In this document: positions 18,889 through 27,767 of the stretch, in pieces
How the letters are laid out: every line of letters begins with the position of its first letter
Numbering within the stretch: the first letter of the stretch is position 1
Assembly (NCBI RefSeq): GCF_026343945.1
Contig: NZ_JAPKNJ010000005.1
Coordinates: 62,001-126,000 of the forward strand
DNA from: Kaistia algarum
GTDB taxonomy: Bacteria > Pseudomonadota > Alphaproteobacteria > Rhizobiales > Kaistiaceae
Length of the DNA: 64,000 nucleotides
Direction: 5' to 3'
The notes under the pieces: model-generated
Told to the model about the DNA's origin: nothing
What the model saw: the letters and a program-made list of their open reading frames with translations, nothing else
Databases searched by the model: none
Position numbers and translations under genes: made by a program

Positions 18889-19720
18889 TGATTCCCCGAT
18901 TGCGGCGCCCGGCGCGGTGCGCAGCGTCACCAGCCTCTCCAATCCGACGATCAAGGAGATCCGCTCGCTCGCCTTGCCGAAATATCGCAAGGAGAGCGGC
19001 CTCTTCGTCACCGAGGGCATGAAGCTGGTCGCCGACGCGGTCGAGGAAGACTGGCCGATCAAGATCCTCGTCTATGGCGCCAAGGTGGCCTCGCACCCGG
19101 TCGTGCGGCGCGTCGCGGTCCGAGCCCATGCGCGGGGCGGCGAAGTACTCGAAGTCTCGGACGCCGTGCTCTCCAAGATGACGCGCCGCGATAATCCGCA
19201 AATGGTCGTCGGCGTGTTCGAACAGCGCCTGACGCCCGCCGCCTCGATCCGCCCGAGCCCGCGCGGCGTCTGGGTGGCGCTGGAGGGTATCAAGGATCCT
19301 GGCAATCTCGGCACCATCATCCGCACCGTCGATGCTGTTGGCGCCGAGGGCGTGATCCTGGTCGGCGACACGGTCGACCCGTTCGGCATCGAGGCGGTAC
19401 GAGCTACCATGGGTTCGATCTTCCACGTGCCGCTCGCGCGGCTTTCGGTGGCCGAATTCGCCGCCTGGCGGAAAAATTGGCCCGGCATAGTCGTCGGCAC
19501 GCATCTATCCGGCCAGGAAGACTATCGCGAGGTTCCCTATGACCGGCCGGTACTGCTGCTCATGGGCAATGAGCAATCCGGCATCGACGACAGCTTCGCG
19601 GCGCTCTGCGACCATCTGGTCAAGATCCCGCAAGCGGGGCGCGCCGACTCGCTGAACCTAGCCATCGCCACCGGGGTCATGCTGTTCGAGATTCGGCGGA
19701 CGGAGCTGAAGCTGGCATGA
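18881..19720 (+). CDS. TrmH/SpoU family RNA 2'-O-ribose methyltransferase
   Basis: The 279-residue product is a SPOUT-class RNA methyltransferase. An N-terminal substrate-binding domain ([20 protein letters not shown]) is followed by the knotted catalytic domain with motif 1 [16 protein letters not shown], motif 2 [10 protein letters not shown] and motif 3 [17 protein letters not shown]. The target could be rRNA or tRNA. It overlaps genes on both sides by 4-8 bases, so the methyltransferase pair and lspA are one operon. Confidence 0.9.
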   Translation: MADDSPIAAPGAVRSVTSLSNPTIKEIRSLALPKYRKESGLFVTEGMKLVADAVEEDWPIKILVYGAKVASHPVVRRVAVRAHARGGEVLEVSDAVLSKMTRRDNPQMVVGVFEQRLTPAASIRPSPRGVWVALEGIKDPGNLGTIIRTVDAVGAEGVILVGDTVDPFGIEAVRATMGSIFHVPLARLSVAEFAAWRKNWPGIVVGTHLSGQEDYREVPYDRPVLLLMGNEQSGIDDSFAALCDHLVKIPQAGRADSLNLAIATGVMLFEIRRTELKLA

Positions 19721-20214
19721 CCGACACCGCCGCGCCCACCGCCGTTCCCGGCCCGATCTCCGCCTTCGGCCTGTCGATCATCGGCGCGGTGTTGGTGCTC
19801 GATCAGGCGAGCAAGTTCATCGCCGACCAGACACTCGAATTCGGCCGCTATATCGATCTGCTACCGATCCTGGCGCTGCTTCGCGTCAACAATACCGGCG
19901 TCGCCTTTTCCGTCGGCCATGGCCTCGGCAGCCTCGTTCTGGTTGCGGCGACGGCGATCATCACGCTGTTCGTATTCTATCTCTGGCATTCGGCCAAGGA
20001 AGGCGGACGGCTCGTCGCGGCGGGCTTCGCACTCATCATCGGCGGCGCGCTCGGCAATCTGATCGACCGCGTGCGGCTCGGCCACGTGATCGATTTCCTC
20101 TATCTCCATATCGGCGACCGCGGCTTCTTCGTCTTCAACCTCGCCGACGTGGCGCTCACGATCGGCCCGGTATTGCTCGCCTGGTTCTACCTCCTCGGCG
20201 GCCGGAAGGTCTGA
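19717..20214 (+). CDS. lspA: Lipoprotein signal peptidase (signal peptidase II)
   Basis: LspA cleaves the signal peptide of diacylglyceryl-modified prolipoproteins in the inner membrane. The 165-residue protein has four hydrophobic helices and the conserved blocks VNNTGVAFS, GGALGNLIDR, VIDF with catalytic Asp126 and FNLADVALT with catalytic Asp144. It overlaps the upstream methyltransferase gene by four bases and is convergent with the DUF1688 gene, three bases away. Confidence 0.95.
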   Translation: MTDTAAPTAVPGPISAFGLSIIGAVLVLDQASKFIADQTLEFGRYIDLLPILALLRVNNTGVAFSVGHGLGSLVLVAATAIITLFVFYLWHSAKEGGRLVAAGFALIIGGALGNLIDRVRLGHVIDFLYLHIGDRGFFVFNLADVALTIGPVLLAWFYLLGGRKV

Positions 20215-20217
20215 ACC

Positions 20218-21435
20218 TCAGAATACGGTGCCGTCGCTTTCGAGGCGAAGCGGCGGACCGCCACCGACGCGCTTCTCCCTGGCGATGCGGCGCCCGGCCG
20301 CCCAGGTCCCGCCTTCCAGCACCTTGGCGAGCGGCAGGGAGTTCGCATCGAGACCGAGGCGGGCGCGGATCAGTTCCGCCGTCCGGTCGAGCAAGGCCAC
20401 GGTGAGCGCGCGCCACTCGACGATGAACTCGTCTCCCGCCTTCCAGACCTTCAGGAATGCATTCGGATCCTTCGGCGCCAGCACGCCGAAATCGATGAAC
20501 AGCCCGCCATTGCGATATTCCGGCAGTCCGGTCAGCCCATCGAGGTCGACCACCTCGATGCCAGTCCAGATCAGCGGCTCCAGCAGCGAATAGGTCAGCC
20601 ATTGCGATAGCTTGTGGAACGGCATGAGCCCGCTCGTCGCATCATCGGTGACGAGCTTGCCATGACGCCACGTATCGCCGAGCGACACGCCGTCGACGAC
20701 GAGACGGCTCGGCCAGATCGGCCCCAGCCCCTCCAGCACCAACTCTAGCACGACGGGCGCCGCCACCTTGCCGTCAACGGCACGCCCGACGACAGTATCG
20801 AACAATCCGCCCGGCCGAGCCTCGTCCTCGCCGAAAATATCCGGCCGATCGGCGACCGCGAGACCCAGCGCGTTTAACAGCTTCACCCGGCCTTCGAGGC
20901 CGACGATCGGGTTGTCGGGCCCGACCTGAAATCCCTCCGCGAGTTCTTCTGTGCCGAGGGCTGCAAGCGCCGAAGCATCGGCGCGCAGTGGATCGGCCGG
21001 ATCGGCGGAGAAGAGCCCCGAGGCGAACATCGCGAAGCTCGCGACGGCGAGCCCTTCCGAGCGGACGAACGTCTCGCCGGTCGCCGCCTCGACATATTTC
21101 CAGTCCGGCCCAGCGCCTGCATCGAGCAGGACGCTCAGGATCGCCAGATCATAGGCGGCGCGCCCGAAAACCATCGGATCCGTGATCCCCGCCGCATCGA
21201 CGAGCCCGCCCCAACGATCGATCCCGCCAGCCTCGAAATGCCGCCAGCGCGAGTGGAACGGAATGTCGCCATCCGGATAGGCCGACTGCATGGTGTCGAT
21301 CACATAATCGGCAACGGCGGGCAGGCGCGACAGGTCGACGCCGAAATGCTCCAGCTTTCCCTGGGACCCCAGATCGAGCAGCCGGTGCGCCCGTTCGCGA
21401 ACGGCGGCGGAGGTGAGGAGGGAAGGTATATCCAA
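20218..21435 (-). CDS. URC4/DUF1688 family protein of the uracil catabolic (URC) pathway
   Basis: This protein of about 405 residues matches the URC4/Urg3 (DUF1688) family, required for uracil use in the URC pathway first found in the yeast Lachancea kluyveri. Visible family stretches are LLTSAAVRERAHRLL at the N-terminus, VADYVIDTMQSAYPDGDIPF, HSRWRHFEAGG and FIDFGVL. No ATG lies near the start of homology. A TTG at 21435 has GGAG six bases upstream and is chosen; TTG 21441 is an alternative. It follows the URC1-like gene on the same strand, and this pairing is diagnostic for the pathway. Its biochemical reaction is not established. Confidence 0.85.
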   Translation of the reverse strand: MDIPSLLTSAAVRERAHRLLDLGSQGKLEHFGVDLSRLPAVADYVIDTMQSAYPDGDIPFHSRWRHFEAGGIDRWGGLVDAAGITDPMVFGRAAYDLAILSVLLDAGAGPDWKYVEAATGETFVRSEGLAVASFAMFASGLFSADPADPLRADASALAALGTEELAEGFQVGPDNPIVGLEGRVKLLNALGLAVADRPDIFGEDEARPGGLFDTVVGRAVDGKVAAPVVLELVLEGLGPIWPSRLVVDGVSLGDTWRHGKLVTDDATSGLMPFHKLSQWLTYSLLEPLIWTGIEVVDLDGLTGLPEYRNGGLFIDFGVLAPKDPNAFLKVWKAGDEFIVEWRALTVALLDRTAELIRARLGLDANSLPLAKVLEGGTWAAGRRIAREKRVGGGPPLRLESDGTVF

Positions 21436-21441
21436 GATCAA

Positions 21442-21638
21442 CTCCGTCTGGCACAGAGCCCCTTCTTCTTCCTCCCCCTTGCTGGGAGGACCGAGGAGGG
21501 GGTTCGCAAAATCGCTGGGGTGGAGGGCGGAAAAGCTGCGTATCCGGCGATATCTCGCCAGTATCTCCTCCCTGGCCCTCCCCGCAAGGGGGAGGGAATC
21601 GCCTGGACATTCGGCGCCAACCAGCAAGATCAGTCCGG
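21442..21638. repeat. Palindromic intergenic element between urc1-like and urc4-like genes
   Basis: The 197-bp spacer holds purine/pyrimidine-rich palindromes, including a stem CCCTCCCC-GCAAG-GGGGAGGG at 21576-21596 and an imperfect partner at 21460-21505. The two halves are also roughly complementary to each other, so the whole spacer could fold. It resembles dispersed palindromic repeats of alphaproteobacteria. A shorter relative of this type lies between ahpC and ahpD. Confidence 0.6.
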
Positions 21639-22895
21639 CTAGTACTTCTCCAGCGACCGGCCGACGGTCTTCGTCAGATCTTCCGCCGTCGGCGGCGCGG
21701 CGGCCGAGAAATAGCCCGCGGCCTTCTTGGCGTCCATTTCCACCCGTGCATCGATCGGGATCAGATCCTCCGGGATCGGCACCCGTTCGACGATCTCGAT
21801 TCCGGACCCCGTGATCGCGTCGTATTTCATGTCGGACATCGAGATGAACCGGTCGATCCGGCGAATTCCGAGCCAGTGCAATATGTCGGGCATTAATTGC
21901 TGGAAGCGCGCATCCTGCACGCCGGCGACGCATTCGGTGCGCTCGAAATAAGTCGCGGCCTGGTCGCCGCCCTCCTGGCGCTTGCGGGCGTTGTAGACGA
22001 GGAACTTCGTCACCTCGCCGAGCGCCCGACCCTCCTTGCGATTGTAAACGACGAGCCCGGCGCCGCCCTTCTGTGCTTCCTTGACCGCTTCCTCGATGCC
22101 CTGGATCAGATAGGGCCGGCAGGTGCAGATATCGGAGCCGAACACGTCCGAGCCGTTGCATTCGTCATGGACGCGGCAGGCCAGCGTGCGCTTCGGATCG
22201 GACAGCGCCGCGGGATCGCCGAATATATAGATCGTGATGCCGCCGATCGGCGGCAGAAACACGTCGAGATCGGGCCGCGTCACCAGTTCGGGATACATGC
22301 CGCCGGTCTGCTCGAACAGGGTCCGCCGAAGCTGATCCTCGGAGACGCTGAATCGCGCCGCGATGCCCGGCAGATACCAGACCGGATCGATCGCGGCCTT
22401 GGTCACCGACACATCGCCATTCTCGCGCACGATCTCGCCATCGATCGGAAGTCGCCCGCGGCGGATCGCGTCATGCAATTCGGCCATGGTGAGCCGCGCC
22501 TTGGTGATGGCGATCGTCGGCCGGATGTCGACGCCCTCGGCAATTTCCTTGGCGAAGATATCCGCCGCCAGATGCCCGAACGGATCCAGAGAGATGATCT
22601 TGCCGGGCTCCGACCATTGCGGATGCGGGCCGATCGAAACAACCGGCGAGGTGTTGCGCAGATCCGGCCGCTGGATGGGATTGAGTGCTCCCGAGGAAAC
22701 GGCGAGCGCGCGATAGAGCGAATAGGAACCGCCATGCGTGCCGATCGTATTGCGGTCGGCCGGATGGACGACCGTGCCGATGATCGGGCCGCGCTTCAGC
22801 GGGTCGGCGTCTCCCCAGCGGATCGGAAAGCGGACGGGCGCCTGGGCGCCCGGATGGGAGGTCAGGCGAATATGGGTGGAGCGATTGCTGCTCAT
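21639..22895 (-). CDS. GTP cyclohydrolase II-like protein of the URC pathway (URC1-like)
   Basis: This 418-residue protein is a GTP cyclohydrolase II paralogue of the URC1 type, longer than RibA because of an N-terminal extension of about 190 residues (THIRLTSHP, GTVVHPADRNTIGTHGGSY). The RibA zinc site is intact as Cys246, Cys257 and Cys259 in HDECNGSDVFGSDICTC, followed by RKEGRALG. In L. kluyveri, URC1 and URC4 degrade uracil without dihydropyrimidine intermediates. ATG 22895 matches the family N-terminus; ATG 22922 would add nine residues. Confidence 0.87.
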   Translation of the reverse strand: MSSNRSTHIRLTSHPGAQAPVRFPIRWGDADPLKRGPIIGTVVHPADRNTIGTHGGSYSLYRALAVSSGALNPIQRPDLRNTSPVVSIGPHPQWSEPGKIISLDPFGHLAADIFAKEIAEGVDIRPTIAITKARLTMAELHDAIRRGRLPIDGEIVRENGDVSVTKAAIDPVWYLPGIAARFSVSEDQLRRTLFEQTGGMYPELVTRPDLDVFLPPIGGITIYIFGDPAALSDPKRTLACRVHDECNGSDVFGSDICTCRPYLIQGIEEAVKEAQKGGAGLVVYNRKEGRALGEVTKFLVYNARKRQEGGDQAATYFERTECVAGVQDARFQQLMPDILHWLGIRRIDRFISMSDMKYDAITGSGIEIVERVPIPEDLIPIDARVEMDAKKAAGYFSAAAPPTAEDLTKTVGRSLEKY

Positions 22896-23060
22896 GGGTC
22901 CGAAGCCTTCTGCCGGGTTCATCCCGACAATTTATTCGAATGCGAAGAATGCGGCGCTCTGACGCGGAAAGGAAGCAGATTGTTGCAACATCGCCGCCAT
23001 AGCCTGCTAGGAGCATGTCGCGAAAATCGCCGTTCGGGGACTGCGATCAGGGGAATGGAA

Positions 23061-24380
23061 ATGGATGCCGAACCGCAGCGGCGGAGGCGGATACTCGTCG
23101 TCGGGGGCTATGGCCTCATAGGTGCGTATGTTCTGGCGCGCCTGCAAGCGCGGAACCTCGACATTGTCGGCTTCGGGCGGGAGATCGAGGTCGCCGCGCG
23201 GCGCTTTCCCTATGCGAAATGGATCGCCGGGGACATGGCGACCATGACCACGCCCGACGCCTGGCAGGAGGCACTGTCCGGCGTGGACGCGGTGGTGAAC
23301 TGCGCCGGCGCGCTGCAGAACGGACCGCGGGACCATCTCGCTGTCGCGCATGTCGAGGGAACGCTCGCGCTGTATCGGGCCTGCGTCACCGCCGGGGTCC
23401 GCCGCGTCGTTCACGTCTCGGCGGCTGGCGTCGTCCCGGGCCGGCCAACCGCCTTCAACCGCACCAAGCAGGAGGCCGAGGACGGCCTCAAGGCCCTCGA
23501 TCTCGACTGGCTGATCCTGCGGCCGGGCTTTGTTATCGCCCCATCCGCCTATGGCGGATCGGCGCTCCTGCGCGGCCTTGCGGCCTTCCCCCTGGTCATT
23601 CCGGTCGTGCATAGCCGCAGCATCGTGCAGCCCGTCTCGGTCGAGGACGTCGCCGAGGCAGTCATACGCGCGACGGAGCCATGGCGGCATGCCCGCCTGT
23701 CGATCGATATCGTCAGCACCGATACGCCGACATTTGCCGATATTCTGACGCGCATGCGCGGCTGGCTCGGTCTCGCACCGGCGCCCGTCCTGCGGATTCC
23801 GGCCTTTCTCGCCTGGCCCTTCGTGCTCATCGCCGATCTGGTCGGCGGGCTCGGCTGGCGCAGCCCGATGCGCTCGACGGCCATGCGCCAGCTGAAGGCC
23901 GGGATCACAGGCGATGGCGAGGCGGCGCAGCGCGTTCTTGGCATCAAGCCGCGCGATTTCACCTCGATGCTGGCCGCCTGGCCCTCCGGCGTGCAGGAGC
24001 GGTGGTTCGCGCGGCTCTATTTCCTGAAGCCGCTGGCGATCCTGACGCTGGCGCTGTTCTGGCTGGCGTCCGGCGCCATCGGCCTCGCGCGGCTCGACCT
24101 GGCGACAAGCACGCTGGACGTCATCGGATGGCCGCCGCTGGTCGCCACCGGCGCGATCGCTGTGGGCTCGCTGGCAGCGATCGCCCTCGGGCTGGCCGCC
24201 TGCGTACGCAGCCAAAGCCGAAGGGCGCTCAAGCTGATGGCCGTGCTGCCGGTCCTGTTCGGAGCGGCCGCGACAGCCATGCAGCCCGGGCTCTGGCTCA
24301 ATCCGCTTGGCCCCCTCGTCAAGCTGGTACCGGCCGTCGTTCTGGCGCTGGTCGCGTCGGCGCTGATGGACGAGCGCTGA
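23061..24380 (+). CDS. NAD(P)-binding SDR protein fused to a C-terminal DoxX-like membrane domain
   Basis: The 439-residue product has an N-terminal atypical short-chain dehydrogenase domain with the nucleotide motif GGYGLIG at residues 15-21 and a VVNCAGALQNGP stretch, typical of NmrA/complex-I 39-kDa-like epimerases. From about residue 310 a four-helix hydrophobic domain resembling DoxX follows. It is divergent from the URC1-like gene. ATG 23061 is preferred because AGGGGA lies seven bases upstream. The biochemical role is unknown; quinone or redox membrane chemistry is possible. Confidence 0.8.
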   Translation: MDAEPQRRRRILVVGGYGLIGAYVLARLQARNLDIVGFGREIEVAARRFPYAKWIAGDMATMTTPDAWQEALSGVDAVVNCAGALQNGPRDHLAVAHVEGTLALYRACVTAGVRRVVHVSAAGVVPGRPTAFNRTKQEAEDGLKALDLDWLILRPGFVIAPSAYGGSALLRGLAAFPLVIPVVHSRSIVQPVSVEDVAEAVIRATEPWRHARLSIDIVSTDTPTFADILTRMRGWLGLAPAPVLRIPAFLAWPFVLIADLVGGLGWRSPMRSTAMRQLKAGITGDGEAAQRVLGIKPRDFTSMLAAWPSGVQERWFARLYFLKPLAILTLALFWLASGAIGLARLDLATSTLDVIGWPPLVATGAIAVGSLAAIALGLAACVRSQSRRALKLMAVLPVLFGAAATAMQPGLWLNPLGPLVKLVPAVVLALVASALMDER

Positions 24381-25391
24381 TCAGATCCGGCCGAAGCTGA
24401 ACAGCGTCTCCTGGCGATATTCCTCGCCGGGGCGTAGCAGCGCGCTCGGGAAATCGGCGTGGTTCGGCGCGTCGGGAAAGAGTTGCGCCTCGAGGCAGAG
24501 GCCGGCATTCGGCCCGTAGACCTCGCCATTGATGCCGGCGTCGCGGCAGCCGATCATCTGTCCGCCATAGAACTGCACACCCGGCTCGGTCGAGGTGACG
24601 TCGAGGAAGACGCCGCTCTTCGCCGAGACGAGACGGGCGAGCGGATGGATCTCGCCGGTCTTCGTGCGCTCGACGACGAGATTGTGGTCATAGAGATCGA
24701 CGACGTCGTCGAAGCCCTCGCCAATCCGCCGCCCAGCTCGGAAGTCGAACGGCGTGCCTGAGACCGGCGCGAAGGCGCCTGTCGGGATTTTCCCTGAATC
24801 GACCGGAAGATAGGTCTCGGCTGGGATTGTCAGTTCGTGGTCGCGGATCGTGCCGGTGCCGTCGAGATTGAAATAGGAATGCTGCGCCAGATTGACGATC
24901 GTGGCCTTGTCGGTGGTCGCGCGGAGGCTGGTACACAGCGTCGCCGGCGCCTCGACGCTATAGGTCAGTTCGACCTCGACCCGGCCCGGATAGCCGTTCT
25001 CGCCATCCTCGCCGACGATCCCGAGCGTGACGCTCGACGGCGTCGATCCAACCAGCTTCCAGGAGCGGGTACCGAAGCCAGCGGCGCCGCCATGAAGATG
25101 ATTGTCGCCATCATTGGTCGAAAGTTGCCAGGTCGCGCCGTCCAGCGTGAAGCGACCCTTGCCGATCCGGTTGGCGAAGCGGCCGGCGACAGCACCGAAA
25201 TAGGAGGGATTGCGCAAATAGCCTTCGATCGAATCGAAACCCAACACCAGCGGATGCGGGACGCCGTCGAGGCGGATATCCTGGACCACGGCGCCATAGG
25301 TCAGGATCGTCGCCCGGAGGCCGCCATGGGCGATATCGACGGCGCGAATCGGGGTGCCGTCGGCGAGGGTGCCGAAAGGACGGTCGGTCAT
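24381..25391 (-). CDS. galM: Aldose 1-epimerase (galactose mutarotase)
   Basis: GalM interconverts alpha and beta anomers of aldoses. The 336-residue protein has the family landmarks NRIGKGRFTLDG, the substrate-binding NDGDNHLHGG, the catalytic-His region AQHSYFNLDG and the catalytic-Glu region GLCLEAQLFPDAPNH. Its stop directly abuts the stop of the convergent SDR gene. It lies 71 bp downstream of a phosphomannomutase/phosphoglucomutase gene on the same strand, suggesting a sugar-metabolism pair. Confidence 0.92.
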   Translation of the reverse strand: MTDRPFGTLADGTPIRAVDIAHGGLRATILTYGAVVQDIRLDGVPHPLVLGFDSIEGYLRNPSYFGAVAGRFANRIGKGRFTLDGATWQLSTNDGDNHLHGGAAGFGTRSWKLVGSTPSSVTLGIVGEDGENGYPGRVEVELTYSVEAPATLCTSLRATTDKATIVNLAQHSYFNLDGTGTIRDHELTIPAETYLPVDSGKIPTGAFAPVSGTPFDFRAGRRIGEGFDDVVDLYDHNLVVERTKTGEIHPLARLVSAKSGVFLDVTSTEPGVQFYGGQMIGCRDAGINGEVYGPNAGLCLEAQLFPDAPNHADFPSALLRPGEEYRQETLFSFGRI

Positions 25392-25462
25392 GGTCGGGGC
25401 GTCTCCATAGTCTCTTTTCGTCGGACGATAGAGCGTCCGGGAGCGCCCCGCCAGTGCCTCGA

Positions 25463-26989
25463 TCAGATCGTCTGGTTGTAGGCGCCAACCTCGGGGTTTT
25501 CGCGCAGCACGTCGTCGACCGCATGGAACATCTCGTGCATGCGCGCCTCGGAGACGGGGCTCTCGACCACGACCACCATCTCCGGCTTGTTGGAGGATGC
25601 CCGCACCAGACCCCAGGTGCCGTCCTCGTTGACGACACGCACGCCGTTGACGGTGATCAGGTCGATGATCTTCTGACCGGCGACCGGCTCGCCCTTGGCC
25701 TTCATCGCTTCGAAGCGGGCGACGACCTTGTCGATGACGCCATATTTCTTCTCGTCGTCACAATGCGGCGACATGGTCGGCGAGCCCCAGGTCTTCGGCA
25801 GGGCCAGCTTCAGCTCCGACATCTTCTTCCCAGGATTGCGGTCAAGCATGTCGAGAATGGCGAGCGCCGAGACCAAGCCATCATCATAGCCGCGGCCGAT
25901 CGGGGCGTTGAAGAAATAATGGCCCGACTTCTCGAAGCCGGCGAGCGCGTTCAGCGAATTGACCCGGCGCTTGATATAGGAATGGCCGGTCTTCCAGTAA
26001 TCCGCCTTAACGCCATTGGCGATCAGCACGGGATCGGTGGCGAACAGGCCGGTCGACTTCACGTCAACGACGAAGGTCGCGCCGGGATGAAGAGCGGAAA
26101 GATCGCGTGCCAGCATGACGCCGACCTTGTCGGCGAAAATCTCGTCGCCCGTATCGTCAACCACGCCGCAACGATCGCCGTCGCCGTCGAAGCCAAGGCC
26201 GACCTCGGCGCCGTGCTCCAGCACCGCATCGCGGATCGCGTGCAGCATCTTCATGTCTTCGGGGTTGGGATTGTAGCGCGGGAAGGTGTAGTCGAGCTCG
26301 GCATCCATCGGGATGACGTCGGCGCCTATCATCTCCAGTGCCTTCGGCGCGAAGGCGCCAGCGGTGCCATTGCCGCAGGCGGCGATGACCTTGATCGGCC
26401 GGGAGAGCTTCGGCCGGTTGGTCATCTCGGCCATGTAGCGGGCCGGGAAATTCTCGTGGAACACATAGGAACCGCCACCGGAGAGGTCGAACGCCGCCGC
26501 CAGCACGATCTCCTTGAGCCGGCTCATCTCATCCGGCCCGAAGGTCAGCGGCCGCGCCGCGCCCATCTTGACGCCGGTCCAGCCATTCTCGTTGTGCGAG
26601 GCCGTGACCATCGCAACCGCCGGCACGTCGAGATCGAACTGCGCGAAATAGGCCATCGGCGTCACCGCGAGACCGATATCGTGCACCTTGACGCCGGCCG
26701 CCATCAGGCCGGTGATCAACGCCAGCTTGATCGCGGACGAATAGGACCGATAGTCGTGGCCGGTGACCAGTTCGCGCTTGACGCCCAGTTCGCCGAGCAA
26801 GGTGCCGAGGCCCATGCCGAGGGCCTGAACGCCCATCAGGTTGATTTCGTCACCGAACAGCCAGCGCGCGTCATATTCGCGAAAGCCCGTCGGCTTCACC
26901 ATCGGCTTCGATTCGAAGTCATAGGTGTTGCGGAGGAGCTTGGGGACCGGCGTCGGAAACATAGGCAATACTCGCGTTTCAAATTTCAT
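25463..26989 (-). CDS. Phosphomannomutase/phosphoglucomutase
   Basis: This 508-residue alpha-D-phosphohexomutase interconverts hexose 1- and 6-phosphates for sugar-nucleotide and polysaccharide synthesis. The phosphoserine loop is TASHNENG with Ser131, the metal loop is GFDGDGDRCG, and the sugar-binding and C-terminal phosphate-binding segments follow. The start gives MKFETRVLPMFPTP; a longer open frame upstream has no similarity. The length is slightly above the 450-470 usual for AlgC because of an N-terminal extension of about 35 residues. Confidence 0.88.
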   Translation of the reverse strand: MKFETRVLPMFPTPVPKLLRNTYDFESKPMVKPTGFREYDARWLFGDEINLMGVQALGMGLGTLLGELGVKRELVTGHDYRSYSSAIKLALITGLMAAGVKVHDIGLAVTPMAYFAQFDLDVPAVAMVTASHNENGWTGVKMGAARPLTFGPDEMSRLKEIVLAAAFDLSGGGSYVFHENFPARYMAEMTNRPKLSRPIKVIAACGNGTAGAFAPKALEMIGADVIPMDAELDYTFPRYNPNPEDMKMLHAIRDAVLEHGAEVGLGFDGDGDRCGVVDDTGDEIFADKVGVMLARDLSALHPGATFVVDVKSTGLFATDPVLIANGVKADYWKTGHSYIKRRVNSLNALAGFEKSGHYFFNAPIGRGYDDGLVSALAILDMLDRNPGKKMSELKLALPKTWGSPTMSPHCDDEKKYGVIDKVVARFEAMKAKGEPVAGQKIIDLITVNGVRVVNEDGTWGLVRASSNKPEMVVVVESPVSEARMHEMFHAVDDVLRENPEVGAYNQTI

Positions 26990-27079
26990 TCGGTTGGGAT
27001 TTGCGCGGAAGCGGGCGTCAAAAGCAACAGCGGCTTTTCGCTTCCCTAGAAGACGCACATGTCGTGCCAAAGACGCGGC

Positions 27080-27583
27080 TCAAGGCGAAAGCGTCATCTG
27101 CCGGCCGCTCGACTGGAAGCTGCGCAGCCGCTTCAGGAAGCTCATGCCCAGCAGATCGACCGCGCTTGCCCCCTCGGGCAGCACGGCCGCATCGACGTCC
27201 CGAAGCCGGATCGATCCGATGCGGATTTCGTCAAGGCGCACCGGCGCGATCGCGACGATCCCATTCGCGGTCTGGCTGGCACCGCTGAAATCACCCGCCG
27301 CCGGGCGAATACCGATGCGTCGGGCCGTTTCGCCGGAAAGCACGACGACACTGGCCCCCGTATCGATCATGAAGCGAACCGGGCGGCCCGATACGCTGGC
27401 ATCGACGAAGAAATGTCCGCTATCACCAGCCTGCAGCACGACCGGGCCGGTCGGCACCGTGCCAGCGGACGACACGGCCGGTGCGCCCGTCATGGCGACG
27501 AACCGGTCAAAGAAACCGTATTGGGCGGCCGCACCGGCGATGATCATCGTGACGGCGGCCAGGAGGATGAGGCGCATCAGCAT
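27080..27583 (-). CDS. Retropepsin-like clan AA aspartic protease, membrane anchored
   Basis: The 167-residue protein has an N-terminal hydrophobic anchor (LILLAAVTMIIAGAAAQY) and a retropepsin-like domain with the active-site motif MIDTGASVVVLS near residue 85 and the downstream LLGMSFLKRL typical of this bacterial family (TIGR02281-like). It would act in the periplasm as a dimer. The start is either ATG 27583 or the GTG five codons earlier. It is divergent from a secreted DUF1176 protein. Confidence 0.8.
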   Translation of the reverse strand: MLMRLILLAAVTMIIAGAAAQYGFFDRFVAMTGAPAVSSAGTVPTGPVVLQAGDSGHFFVDASVSGRPVRFMIDTGASVVVLSGETARRIGIRPAAGDFSGASQTANGIVAIAPVRLDEIRIGSIRLRDVDAAVLPEGASAVDLLGMSFLKRLRSFQSSGRQMTLSP

Positions 27584-27767
27584 CGAAACGACCTGCACAA
27601 GAAGGTCGCAGCCTGCCGCCGACGCGATAACATCGCGTCAAGCCGGAAGGCCGACATGAAACTATCGTCAACGCCGGCTTAATCCCCATGTGGGGCGGTG
27701 ACGGTCATCACAGGTGGACCGCCCGGAATGCGCTAGACGCCACGGCTTGCCGAGACGAGGTATCGCC

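Noticed and set aside
25454..27049. A 531-codon plus-strand open frame
   Set aside because: It is antisense to the phosphomannomutase/phosphoglucomutase gene, which has intact phosphoserine and metal loops.
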